The notes beneath the pieces were generated by a model, which saw only the letters and a list, made by a program, of their open reading frames with translations, did not search any database and was not told where the DNA came from. Shown piece after piece: positions 36,045 to 44,075 of a stretch of DNA of 55,033 nt (positions within the stretch are counted from its first letter, which is position 1; each line of letters begins with the position of its first letter). Position numbers and translations under genes: made by a program. The stretch is taken from positions 1-55,033 of the forward strand of contig JANQFZ010000035.1 in assembly GCA_028277605.1 (NCBI GenBank), in the 5' to 3' direction. Source of the DNA: Vallitaleaceae bacterium. GTDB lineage: Bacteria > Bacillota > Clostridia > Lachnospirales > Vallitaleaceae.

Positions 36045-36785
36045 TTATAATTTTCCTATAAATTTAAGTAAACTTTTAACTATTATTTCATGCTGCTCTT
36101 CATATGTAATTTCTGCTTCACCATCACCTTTTTGCTCACCATACCAACCAAACATAGCATGATTACCACCTTCTATCATCACATACTCTGTATTTTCAGG
36201 TAGATTTGATTTCTTTTCTCCCACTTCTTCTATATCTGATACTAAATCATTTTCTCCATAAATAGACATCACTTTAATGTCTGAATCTGAAATATTCGTA
36301 TCTTTAGATGGATATGAGCCAAAAAAAACTAACCCGTCTATTAAATCTCTATTCTTATCAGAAAAAAAAGCTGCCATTGCCCCTCCCATAGAGTGACCAC
36401 TTATAACCCATTTTTCAATTTCAGGATATTTATTAATGATTTCTCCAGCTCTATCTATATCAAGCACAGATAAATCTAAAGGCATATGTGCTATAACAAC
36501 TAAGTTACCTTCCTTAGCAATATCCATTGCAAGGGGTGCGTATGCCTCAGAATCTACTCTAGTTCCTGGATAAATAATCAAACCTTTTAGTTCATCATTA
36601 TAATCTTCTGGTTCAAAATAGATATTGTCATCATTATTAACTGTTACTAATTCATTAGTTTTCATCTTTTGAACAGCTTCATCCATAACATAGTATGGTA
36701 TTACAGCCCATAAATAAAAACCTACTAAAAATACTACAACAATACCTATTAAAGTAAATGATATGTTTCTTACTGTTTTCTTCAT
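36045..36785 (-). CDS. Membrane-anchored alpha/beta hydrolase
   Basis: 246 residues. An N-terminal helix (FTLIGIVVVFLVGFYLWAVI, about 10-29) anchors or exports the protein. The catalytic triad is clear: Ser132 in GHSMGG, Asp179 in YGENDLV, His208 in GGNHAMFGWYG; GLIIYPGTRVDSEAYAPLA is the oxyanion strand. The pattern fits the Abhydrolase_5 group. AAGGAG precedes the ATG. It is not in the same transcript as the hydrolase at 34956, and the two differ in nucleophile. Confidence 0.85.
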   Translation of the reverse strand: MKKTVRNISFTLIGIVVVFLVGFYLWAVIPYYVMDEAVQKMKTNELVTVNNDDNIYFEPEDYNDELKGLIIYPGTRVDSEAYAPLAMDIAKEGNLVVIAHMPLDLSVLDIDRAGEIINKYPEIEKWVISGHSMGGAMAAFFSDKNRDLIDGLVFFGSYPSKDTNISDSDIKVMSIYGENDLVSDIEEVGEKKSNLPENTEYVMIEGGNHAMFGWYGEQKGDGEAEITYEEQHEIIVKSLLKFIGKL

Positions 36786-37071
36786 TTAGTTCTCCTTTTC
36801 TTCATACTGCTACCTATATAACTTTAACATTTTTTCTTATATTTTACCATTAATGCACCCTTTTCATAATACTATTTTTTACCCTAAACTTACATTATAC
36901 TTTTCTTTTTATAACATTAAAACAGGTAACTCAAAATTAAATTCTATTTGACAAATTATTGCAAAGTCTTAATGATGGAAGCTAGTAATATTCGGAATAG
37001 ATTAAAAAGTCTCTTAAACTTGTAAGCCAAAATCACTTTCCGTGAAATCAGCTTTATCTAAATAGAAATAA

Positions 37072-37935
37072 TTATTTCTTTGGAGGCTTATACTCATCCA
37101 CTTCTTTAAATATCTTTTCGTCCTTTTCTTCATCTTTCTCATCTACACTCTTATCTTTTTTGCTTATCTGTCTACCTGTATGGTCGATATAATAGTCCCC
37201 TTTTAAGATTAATTCTGATAAAGGAACAATTTCAAATCCTTTATCCATAAGCCCTTTAATGGTTGGTTCTAATGCTTCGGCTGTATGTTTTGCATTATTA
37301 TGAAGTAGAACAATCGATCCACTTCCTAGATCTTTATCCTCTAATACCGTTTTAAGCTGTTGATCGACTCCGTATTCTTTCCAGTCTAAGCTATCTACAT
37401 CCCATTGTATGGTATAATAGCCACATTCGTTTGCAATATCTAACAGTCTTTCATCATAGTCTCCAAAAGGTGGTCTAAAGAGATTCATATCTTTGCCTGT
37501 TAATTCTTTTACTTGTTGATGTGTTATCATTAATTCGTCAACAGCCTGCTGCTTAGATAGTTTGGTCATATGTGGATGTGTAGTCGAATGGTTACCGATA
37601 TCATGCCCTGCTTCAGCAATTCTTTTAACATCATCTGGATATCTCTCAACCCAACCACCAACAAGAAAAAAAGTCGTTTTAACATTATATTTCTCAAGAA
37701 TGTCTAAAAGATTTTGTGTATCATCATTCCCCCACGCTGCATCAAAGCTTATAGAGACCTTATTATCATTTCTATCAACGCAATATATGGGGAGCTTATA
37801 TTCTTTTGGCTCAGATAGAGTCTCAATTGTTTTGTGAATGAACAACCGACCAATTAATCCAAAGAATATAATAATGAGGATATAAATAATAAGTCGAGTT
37901 ACAAGATTTTTATCCAAATATTTATTCTTCGCCAT
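37072..37935 (-). CDS. Polysaccharide deacetylase, CE4 family, membrane-anchored
   Basis: 287 residues. One N-terminal membrane helix (about 13-32), then a NodB domain (about 57-245): SFDAAWGNDD with Asp65, HSTTH metal ligands His116 and His120, RPPFGDYD at 154-161, WDVDSLDW and the C-terminal LLHNN. The hydrophilic tail is Lys/Asp/Glu rich. This is the PdaB/PgdA-like group that removes acetyl groups from peptidoglycan or related glycans; the AAWG form of motif 1 is common among clostridial sporulation-type members. GAGG precedes the ATG. Monocistronic. Confidence 0.88.
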   Translation of the reverse strand: MAKNKYLDKNLVTRLIIYILIIIFFGLIGRLFIHKTIETLSEPKEYKLPIYCVDRNDNKVSISFDAAWGNDDTQNLLDILEKYNVKTTFFLVGGWVERYPDDVKRIAEAGHDIGNHSTTHPHMTKLSKQQAVDELMITHQQVKELTGKDMNLFRPPFGDYDERLLDIANECGYYTIQWDVDSLDWKEYGVDQQLKTVLEDKDLGSGSIVLLHNNAKHTAEALEPTIKGLMDKGFEIVPLSELILKGDYYIDHTGRQISKKDKSVDEKDEEKDEKIFKEVDEYKPPKK

Positions 37936-38014
37936 ATGTAAAACCTCAAATCATCTAACTTATTACATTCTATTCTACATTTTTTAAATTCATTCTCTTG
38001 TTTATAGAGGAATG

Positions 38015-38045
38015 TTGACTAAGTAAGGGATTCACATGCTATAAT
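38015..38045 (+). promoter_or_regulatory. Promoter-like sequence before the radical SAM fragment
   Basis: TTGACT at 38015-38020 and TATAAT at 38040-38045 with 19 bases between. It lies 38 bases before the ATG at 38083 and probably drives the fragment and the two corrinoid-activation genes after it. Confidence 0.5.
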
Positions 38046-38082
38046 ACAACTATATTTTTAAAAAAGCTAAGGAGGATTCTGT

Positions 38083-38193
38083 ATGACTTCTTTAAGTATT
38101 ATGCTCAAACCTGCGTCTAGTTACTGCAATATGAGATGCAAGTACTGTTTTTATTGTGATGTCGCAAATCATATAACTATTAATTGCAAATAG
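38083..38193 (+). pseudogene. N-terminal fragment of a radical SAM enzyme (anSME-like)
   Basis: AAGGAGG and an ATG at 38083 begin a 36-codon frame, MTSLSIMLKPASSYCNMRCK and then YCFYCD, which carries the radical SAM CxxxCxxC cluster motif in the form typical of anaerobic sulfatase-maturating enzymes. It stops at TAG 38191. A full enzyme is about 370-400 residues, so over 90% is gone; the next gene starts only 53 bases later. The ribosome site and promoter remain. Confidence 0.75.
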
Positions 38194-38245
38194 CAGATAT
38201 TATGATACACTGGTACTATATAATTAAATCCAGAGAGGGTAATTC

Positions 38246-38914
38246 ATGTTTCATCTACTAACTAAAATGAGTTTAAACTACCAAATTGATAAAGATAGAG
38301 TTTATCACGCAATGCAATGTCATAAGCAAAATCCAGCTTATCATCGAATAAACGCTGCTTACAAAGAACTGTATATCAAACTCAAAGACCTAGTGTTACC
38401 CGTCTATTTTTTTGATATTATTCCTAAAGATGTCGTTCCTTTCCAAGGTCTGTTGGATGATTTTCAATATCTTGGCTACAGCTTGATATCTATTGGCAGT
38501 TCACCTAGTGACGCTATTCATAACTTCTTTACAGAAGATGAATATCTAAAAGGATTACTGTTAGACTATATGTGTGATGCTCTTTTATTTAACTACAGTG
38601 ACCAGCTCATTGCATATATTGGCAGTCATCTAGGCTGTGATTCAAAAGGAATCACCAAAACTGTGGGACCAGGGGATGATACAATACCTTTATCCTATCA
38701 TACGTGGATTATAGAGCGCTTAGCTCAAAAAAACGTATTCCCATACCCCATTACATTTAATAAATCCTCTGTTATCAGCCCCCCCAAATCATTGACTGCC
38801 TTTTATCTTATTCAAAAAAATACTACCTCTATATCTAGGCATCAGTGTCAACAGTGTACTGAAAACTGCCTTTTTAGAGACCATATAAAGGATCAAATCG
38901 ATAGTAACGATTGA
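38246..38914 (+). CDS. Vitamin B12-dependent methionine synthase activation domain-like protein
   Basis: 222 residues, soluble. The middle (GSSPSDAIHNFF, LLDYMCDALL) and the G-P-G-D-D-x-I-P-L-S segment at 141-150 recall the MetH activation domain, which binds SAM to re-methylate cobalamin. The C-terminus adds a short Cys motif, HQCQQCTENC (Cys201, 204, 208), which could hold a metal or Fe-S cluster. The next gene encodes a RACo-type corrinoid activator, and such pairs are known in anaerobes. AGAGAGGG precedes the ATG. No methionine synthase is in the window. Confidence 0.7.
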   Translation: MFHLLTKMSLNYQIDKDRVYHAMQCHKQNPAYHRINAAYKELYIKLKDLVLPVYFFDIIPKDVVPFQGLLDDFQYLGYSLISIGSSPSDAIHNFFTEDEYLKGLLLDYMCDALLFNYSDQLIAYIGSHLGCDSKGITKTVGPGDDTIPLSYHTWIIERLAQKNVFPYPITFNKSSVISPPKSLTAFYLIQKNTTSISRHQCQQCTENCLFRDHIKDQIDSND

Positions 38915-38955
38915 ATTAAATGAGCTAAATCGTGATTGAGAGGAAAGATTATTAA

Positions 38956-40731
38956 ATGGAGCAAAGTCTAAAGATAAACGTTATTATAAAAAATAAAATG
39001 TATATTATCAATGCCTCTCTTGGAGACTCTTTACTACATGTATTGCAGGACTCAAGGCTAAACATATCCAGTCCATGCGGCGGCAAGGGTCTATGCGGCA
39101 AGTGTAAAGTCATAGTGAAGCAAGGTTTTGTTCCACCAAGTTCATATGATAAGGTTTATTTTAATAAAAAACAACTCGCATCTGGCTGGAGGCTGGCTTG
39201 TACAACACACATTCATTCCTCTTTAACGATTGATATAACAAATAGTCATTGTAAATGCAATGAGGATAAAGACAGCTTCCTATTAGCTAGCTCTTATGAC
39301 CAAGCCTTAGACACTATTCCAATGATGGTATCTTCCTTACCTATGAGTAAAGATTTATATGGACATAATAGTGTAACCCAATATATCAATCACGAATTAA
39401 AAGGCTCCTATGTGTATTCATTAAAAGCTTTAAAAGCTTTAGGTCATAGTATTAAAGCAACAATAAGTACATCTCAAACCCTATATGTTTTACATAATAG
39501 CTCCACAGTTTTTAATGTGGGAACAGAACCATTAACCGCTTATGGCATAGCGATCGATATCGGAACAACCACACTTGCTTTTACTCTTGTAAACCTGCTT
39601 AATGGTAATGTTATAGATAGCTACGCTTGTATGAATCCTCAACAACGCTATGGGCATGATATAATCTCCCGTATTCAATATGCTTCCAAGTCTGATAATC
39701 ATCTTTCTGAAATCAGCACTGTTCTTAAAAAAAGTCTCCTACAAGCCATACAAGCATTAACTTCAACTATTCCAGAGGATTATATTGAGAAAATTATATT
39801 ATCAGGTAATACTGCTATGATACAATTGTTATTAGCTATTGACAGCACTTCTTTAAGCTATACGCCATTCACTATGGTTACACAGGATACCATTGTATTA
39901 CCTTTTCATTCGTTATTTGGTACTTCTAATTGTGCATGTACCATCTACTGTTTACCCGCTTTGGCAACGTATATTGGTGGTGACATAACTGCTGGGCTAA
40001 TCTTAACGAAAATGTATGAGTCTGATAAGATACAATTATTAATTGATATAGGAACCAACGGAGAAATGGTTATAGGGAATAAAAATAAGCTGATATGTGC
40101 ATCAACTGCGGCTGGTCCAGCTTTTGAAGGTGCTAATATTCAATGTGGTGCAGGTGCAGTACCTGGAGCCATCTGCTCTTATGCTGTGGATAACGGTCAT
40201 GCTAAAATTAGTACTATCGGAAACAAGCCACCTATCGGCATATGCGGTACAGGTATTATTGATATCGTCAGCGTTTTGTTAGAACAGCGTATTCTTTCTA
40301 ATACAGGCTTATTAAAAATTGATAAAGCCTCTGAAGAAATGGTTGTGGTTGATAAAAATGATGATACCACCATAGGTCTTACACAAAAAGATATTAGAGA
40401 ATTACAGCTAGCAAAATCAGCGATACGTTCAGGGTTAGAAATAATCATAGAGGAAATGAATTGCAGCTATGATGACATTGAGTCCGTGTACATTGCTGGA
40501 GGCTTTGGATCTAAGCTGCATCTGAATCATGCAGCTCATATAGGACTCTTGCCTGAAGCTTTAGAACACAAAGTTAAACCCATAGGAAATGCTTCGCTTC
40601 GTGGTGCGCAAATCTATATGCTTCATCCCAACAGCGTTGATTTAAAACAGCTGGCTGACAAAGTTTGCACTATTGAATTATCCAACCATGTAAGATTTAA
40701 TGAATATTTTATGAAATATATTAATTTTTAA
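38956..40731 (+). CDS. ASKHA-domain corrinoid activation protein with 2Fe-2S ferredoxin domain (RACo-like)
   Basis: 591 residues. The N-terminal ferredoxin domain carries a [2Fe-2S] motif: Cys41, Cys47, Cys50 (CGGKGLCGKC) and Cys82. A linker follows to about 195, then an actin-like ATPase domain: phosphate-1 loop IDIGTTTLAF at 200-209, LIDIGTNGEMVIG near 360, STAAGPAFEGANIQCGAGAV and IAGGFGSKL near the end. This is the layout of RACo-type activators, which use ATP to reduce cob(II)alamin in corrinoid proteins to the active Co(I) state. It follows the MetH-activation-like gene by 41 bases. The corrinoid protein and methyltransferases it serves are not in the window. Confidence 0.9.
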   Translation: MEQSLKINVIIKNKMYIINASLGDSLLHVLQDSRLNISSPCGGKGLCGKCKVIVKQGFVPPSSYDKVYFNKKQLASGWRLACTTHIHSSLTIDITNSHCKCNEDKDSFLLASSYDQALDTIPMMVSSLPMSKDLYGHNSVTQYINHELKGSYVYSLKALKALGHSIKATISTSQTLYVLHNSSTVFNVGTEPLTAYGIAIDIGTTTLAFTLVNLLNGNVIDSYACMNPQQRYGHDIISRIQYASKSDNHLSEISTVLKKSLLQAIQALTSTIPEDYIEKIILSGNTAMIQLLLAIDSTSLSYTPFTMVTQDTIVLPFHSLFGTSNCACTIYCLPALATYIGGDITAGLILTKMYESDKIQLLIDIGTNGEMVIGNKNKLICASTAAGPAFEGANIQCGAGAVPGAICSYAVDNGHAKISTIGNKPPIGICGTGIIDIVSVLLEQRILSNTGLLKIDKASEEMVVVDKNDDTTIGLTQKDIRELQLAKSAIRSGLEIIIEEMNCSYDDIESVYIAGGFGSKLHLNHAAHIGLLPEALEHKVKPIGNASLRGAQIYMLHPNSVDLKQLADKVCTIELSNHVRFNEYFMKYINF

Positions 40732-40903
40732 CTGCATCGTAACTGAGTCTCTTATTGCTTTTATTATTGCTGATTTTGCTAGAGAGTTAGTCGTATTTTC
40801 TCTAAACCTTTGCGTGGAATTTTTATAATATCCTTACTAAATCACTGCTTATATTCAACGAACTATTGATATAACTTTTTTGACAATATTAACTTGTATA
40901 TGG

Positions 40904-42136
40904 TTATCGCTTTTTGCTATTTTTCCTCCTAAGTTTTAGTGAATGGAGAAGCGGAGCTTCATTTGCTGAGATTTTCACGTTATCTTTTTTTATTTTAAGA
41001 GCTCTGCAAATTACTTCCGTAACCTGCTCTTTCTCTTTCATAAGTAACTCATCCCAAAACATTATATCTACAGATTCGGGGCTTATATGCTGAATGAGAG
41101 TGCACTTTGGACCTATAATATCTGCAATAATTTCTAAAGTATCTTTAGGCCAATAATCGTTTATACAATAGTCTGGAACCCTCCCAAGTAATGTCAGTCT
41201 TCCATCTTTCATTCTAGCTATATCTGTGGTTAAAAGACCTTTTAAGTAGTCTTTTATAATAAAGCCGTTTACATCAATACATTTTCCTGCATTTGGTGAG
41301 TATAGTTTAAGAATATTTCTTCCGTCTACATGAATAAGTTCACTTCTTACACCGCTTAATTCACTTCCTACAGTTCCTATACTTTCATCGTTTCCCTCTA
41401 TATCAAAATGATTAAGGGAACATGTTTCAGTAAGTCCGTAACCTTCTCTGATAATAAAACCTTTATCTCTAAACCATCTAATTGCAACAGATGAAAGTGG
41501 TGACCCACCAGAATCAATAAATACTCCACTGTAATCAATATTTTGATCATAAAACTCAGATATTATATCTAGAGTAACAGGATTTGCCAAAACAATAATT
41601 TTATCATATTTCTTAATATTTTTCTTTAGAAAATCAAGTATCTTCTCTGCTTTTATATAGGCAAAAGCGCTCCCTAAAGAGCAACAATTAAGCACACCTG
41701 CAATAAATGTAAAATTATATGTTGCCGGCATAGAGGTAATTACTGCCGAATTCTCTGTAATTCCATATATCTCTCTGTACCATGATAAGGTTGTCTCTAT
41801 TTGCTCTTTAGTATGTACTATAAGTTTTGGTGCACCTGTACTTCCAGATGTAAACATACCACTTAGCCAATTGCCATCTATTTCAGATACAAATATTGTT
41901 AGTTCTCCTATATTACATTGCTTAATAAATTTATGCTGAGTTCTGTTACTCAATTCCTTAGGATATAATACGGTACGATATCCCATAGATATAAGGTAAG
42001 ATGAATATAATGCAATTTTCATCTGATCCTCGCCACTCAAAAAATAAGTTTTATTATAACCGCAAAGAACACTTTTTAGATTGCTTTTAATACTATTTAC
42101 ATCTTCTGAAGGCACTACTTCTTTTAAAATATCCAT
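40904..42136 (-). CDS. Free-standing compact adenylation domain (AMP-dependent synthetase)
   Basis: 410 residues, clearly shorter than a usual 500-residue A domain; the N-terminal subdomain is reduced. Core motifs: A3 FTSGSTGAPK at 95-104, A5 GYGLTETC at 232-239, A7 TTDIARMKDGRLTLLGR at 303-319 with Asp305, and a C-terminal Lys at about 401 (LHSLKLRRK) in the A10 position. It has no carrier domain. It sits at the end of the NRPS cluster, past an IS110 remnant, same strand. The likely role is to activate one building block and load it onto the second carrier domain of the NRPS. Hand alignment places Asn, not Asp, at the residue that binds the amino group in amino-acid-activating domains, so the substrate may not be an ordinary alpha-amino acid. 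Confidence 0.8.
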   Translation of the reverse strand: MDILKEVVPSEDVNSIKSNLKSVLCGYNKTYFLSGEDQMKIALYSSYLISMGYRTVLYPKELSNRTQHKFIKQCNIGELTIFVSEIDGNWLSGMFTSGSTGAPKLIVHTKEQIETTLSWYREIYGITENSAVITSMPATYNFTFIAGVLNCCSLGSAFAYIKAEKILDFLKKNIKKYDKIIVLANPVTLDIISEFYDQNIDYSGVFIDSGGSPLSSVAIRWFRDKGFIIREGYGLTETCSLNHFDIEGNDESIGTVGSELSGVRSELIHVDGRNILKLYSPNAGKCIDVNGFIIKDYLKGLLTTDIARMKDGRLTLLGRVPDYCINDYWPKDTLEIIADIIGPKCTLIQHISPESVDIMFWDELLMKEKEQVTEVICRALKIKKDNVKISANEAPLLHSLKLRRKNSKKR

Positions 42137-42174
42137 TTTTTCTCTTGTATGATTAATATAGTAGCGATAATCAT
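42124..42174 (-). CDS. Possible short upstream ORF before the adenylation domain
   Basis: AAGGAAAG at about 42176-42183 is followed by an ATG at 42174 and a 16-codon frame (MIIATILIIQEKKWIF) that ends at TAA 42124, overlapping the adenylation-domain start at 42136 in another frame. The adenylation gene itself has only a weak site. This could be a coupling leader, or the stub left when the IS110 element entered. Confidence 0.3.
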   Translation of the reverse strand: MIIATILIIQEKKWIF

Positions 42175-42401
42175 ACTTTCCTTTCTTTTTTTATTGTGAC
42201 TATAATACATCCAGATACTGTGGTACTTTTTATTTTAATCTGTAGCTAAACTACTTGACTGGAATGTCGCTACCTTTATCTGAATTGTTTATTTGCTGGA
42301 TGCGCTTAAGCTTTCGCTTATGAGTACTTATTTCAATCAAGTCTACGATGATAATAGTTGGTGGGTATCATAGTATTAAAATTCTAAAGAAGATTTTTTC
42401 T

Positions 42402-42848
42402 ATGATTTATGTTGGCATTGATATACCAAACTTAACCACTTTGCATCAGCTATATCTTCTGATGGCGAATTATTCAGCTGACCTCTTCTCTTGATTCTTT
42501 CAATAAGAACATTGCTCTTGAATCAACGGCTCATTACGGCAACAGCCTTGTTGAATTCCTTGTTTCTAATCAAGTAAACTACTAGCTTTTGCTGGCTTAG
42601 ATCCTTCTGTTTATCAGTCGGGTAACTTTAAAACACAAAATACTAGAATGTCAAAACGTGGCTCACGAGTCCTTCGTTATGTATTAGTTAATGCAAACCA
42701 ATAACGTTGTCAAAAACAACAAAACATTCAGAAATTACTATGATACTAAGAAGGCTGAAGGACTCATTATAATGCATTGGGACATTGCGCAGGTAAACTC
42801 TTCAGAGTTATCTATAAGATGCTTACTGACGAAGTCATTCAACCTTAG
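42402..42848 (+). pseudogene. Decayed IS110-family transposase
   Basis: Blocks of an IS110/IS116/IS902 transposase appear in order with frame shifts: MIYVGIDI at 42402, HFASAISSDGELF at about 42438, ALESTAHYGNSLVEFL at about 42509, then a jump to FAGLDPSVYQSGNFKTQNTR at about 42590, MSKRGSRVLRYVLVNA at about 42650, and GHCAGKLFRVIYKMLTDEVI ending at TAG 42846. About 450 bases remain of some 1200, with the middle deleted. It lies between the free-standing adenylation gene and the aminotransferase, opposite in direction to both. The rest of 42137-42974 shows no gene. Confidence 0.88.
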
Positions 42849-42974
42849 CAAAATGCTTTCTTAATTGTATAAAGAAATTTTTCCCCATCTAGTCTGAAGA
42901 CATCAATTGAAGTAAGTATATCATTCATCTTTATTCTTAAATAAATTCATTAAGTAGTATTCTGAACAATAAAC

Positions 42975-44051
42975 TCATCTTTTGCTCTCATACTTTTCAT
43001 TTCTAAAAAGCAACTTGCTAGTTACATTGATAACCTCATCCATTTCTTGCTTTGTACCAATTGTGATGCGAAGATAATTATTTATCTGCTCGTTATCATA
43101 ATGTCTTACCAAAATACCATTGTCATATAAAGTATTCTGATAGTGGATAGCATCTAAATGCATGTGCTTTAAAAGCACGAAATTAGTAGAAGACTGGACA
43201 ACGTGAAAACCAAGCTCCCTCATTTTCAATGTAAAATTCTCGCGAACAGAAATTCTTTTTATGATTTTTTTCTGGTAATAGGACTCGTCCTCAATGGCTG
43301 CTATCCCTATTGCAAGCGAGATATCACTCATATTGTAAGGGTTTACAGAGCATCTAATTTTATTTAATTCTTTAATAAGATTCTCTTTCGCTATGCAGTA
43401 GCCAATATGCGCACCAGCCAAATTACGTGATTTTGACATGGTATGCACCACAATCAGATTATCATATTTATTAACTAGCTGCATTACGGATGTATTTCCG
43501 TAATCTATATAAGCTTCATCAATCACGACAATTCTTTTAAGATTTGATCTAATAATTTTTTCTGTCTCATCAATTGAAAGCCATATTCCTGTAGGTGAAT
43601 TTGGATTTGCTAAAATAACATGTGAATCAGCATCAATAAAAGCCTTGGTGTTTATTGTAAAATCTTCTTTAATAGGAATTGTATAATATTTGATTTTAAA
43701 AGTTTTACAAAAGCATTCATAAAACTCGTATGTTATATTCGGAAAACATACAGAACTATTTTCCATCATAAACGCCAACATTATAAATACCAAAATTTCA
43801 TCAGCTCCATTGCCAATCAACACTTGTTCAGAACTCATTCTGTATTTCAATGCTATCATCTTTCTTAATTCAGTACAGTTTGGATCGCCATAGAAACCCA
43901 GATACTTCATTCTTTCGCTTGATAATACACTCAATACACGTGGTGATGGAGATTCTGAAGTTTCATTGGCATTAAGTTTAATAAAATCTTTTGGATCACC
44001 TTGTGCTCCTGGTACATATGGTACTATATCACTATGAAAAAATTTTCTCAT
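42975..44051 (-). CDS. HisC-like PLP-dependent aminotransferase of the NRPS cluster
   Basis: 358 residues, fold type I, class II aminotransferase. The cofactor Lys is Lys207 in HTMSKSRNLAGAHIGY; NPNSPTG at 149-155 and DEAYIDY at 178-184 are the usual HisC blocks, with IKLNANE near the start. Closest in pattern to histidinol-phosphate aminotransferase, but no his gene is nearby and it starts 24 bases after the NRPS stop (GAGG before the ATG). It therefore more likely makes or modifies a building block of the peptide, or an amine released with it. A general HisC role is still possible. Confidence 0.82.
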   Translation of the reverse strand: MRKFFHSDIVPYVPGAQGDPKDFIKLNANETSESPSPRVLSVLSSERMKYLGFYGDPNCTELRKMIALKYRMSSEQVLIGNGADEILVFIMLAFMMENSSVCFPNITYEFYECFCKTFKIKYYTIPIKEDFTINTKAFIDADSHVILANPNSPTGIWLSIDETEKIIRSNLKRIVVIDEAYIDYGNTSVMQLVNKYDNLIVVHTMSKSRNLAGAHIGYCIAKENLIKELNKIRCSVNPYNMSDISLAIGIAAIEDESYYQKKIIKRISVRENFTLKMRELGFHVVQSSTNFVLLKHMHLDAIHYQNTLYDNGILVRHYDNEQINNYLRITIGTKQEMDEVINVTSKLLFRNEKYESKR

Positions 44052-44075
44052 TTATGGATCCTCACTTTTTCGCTT

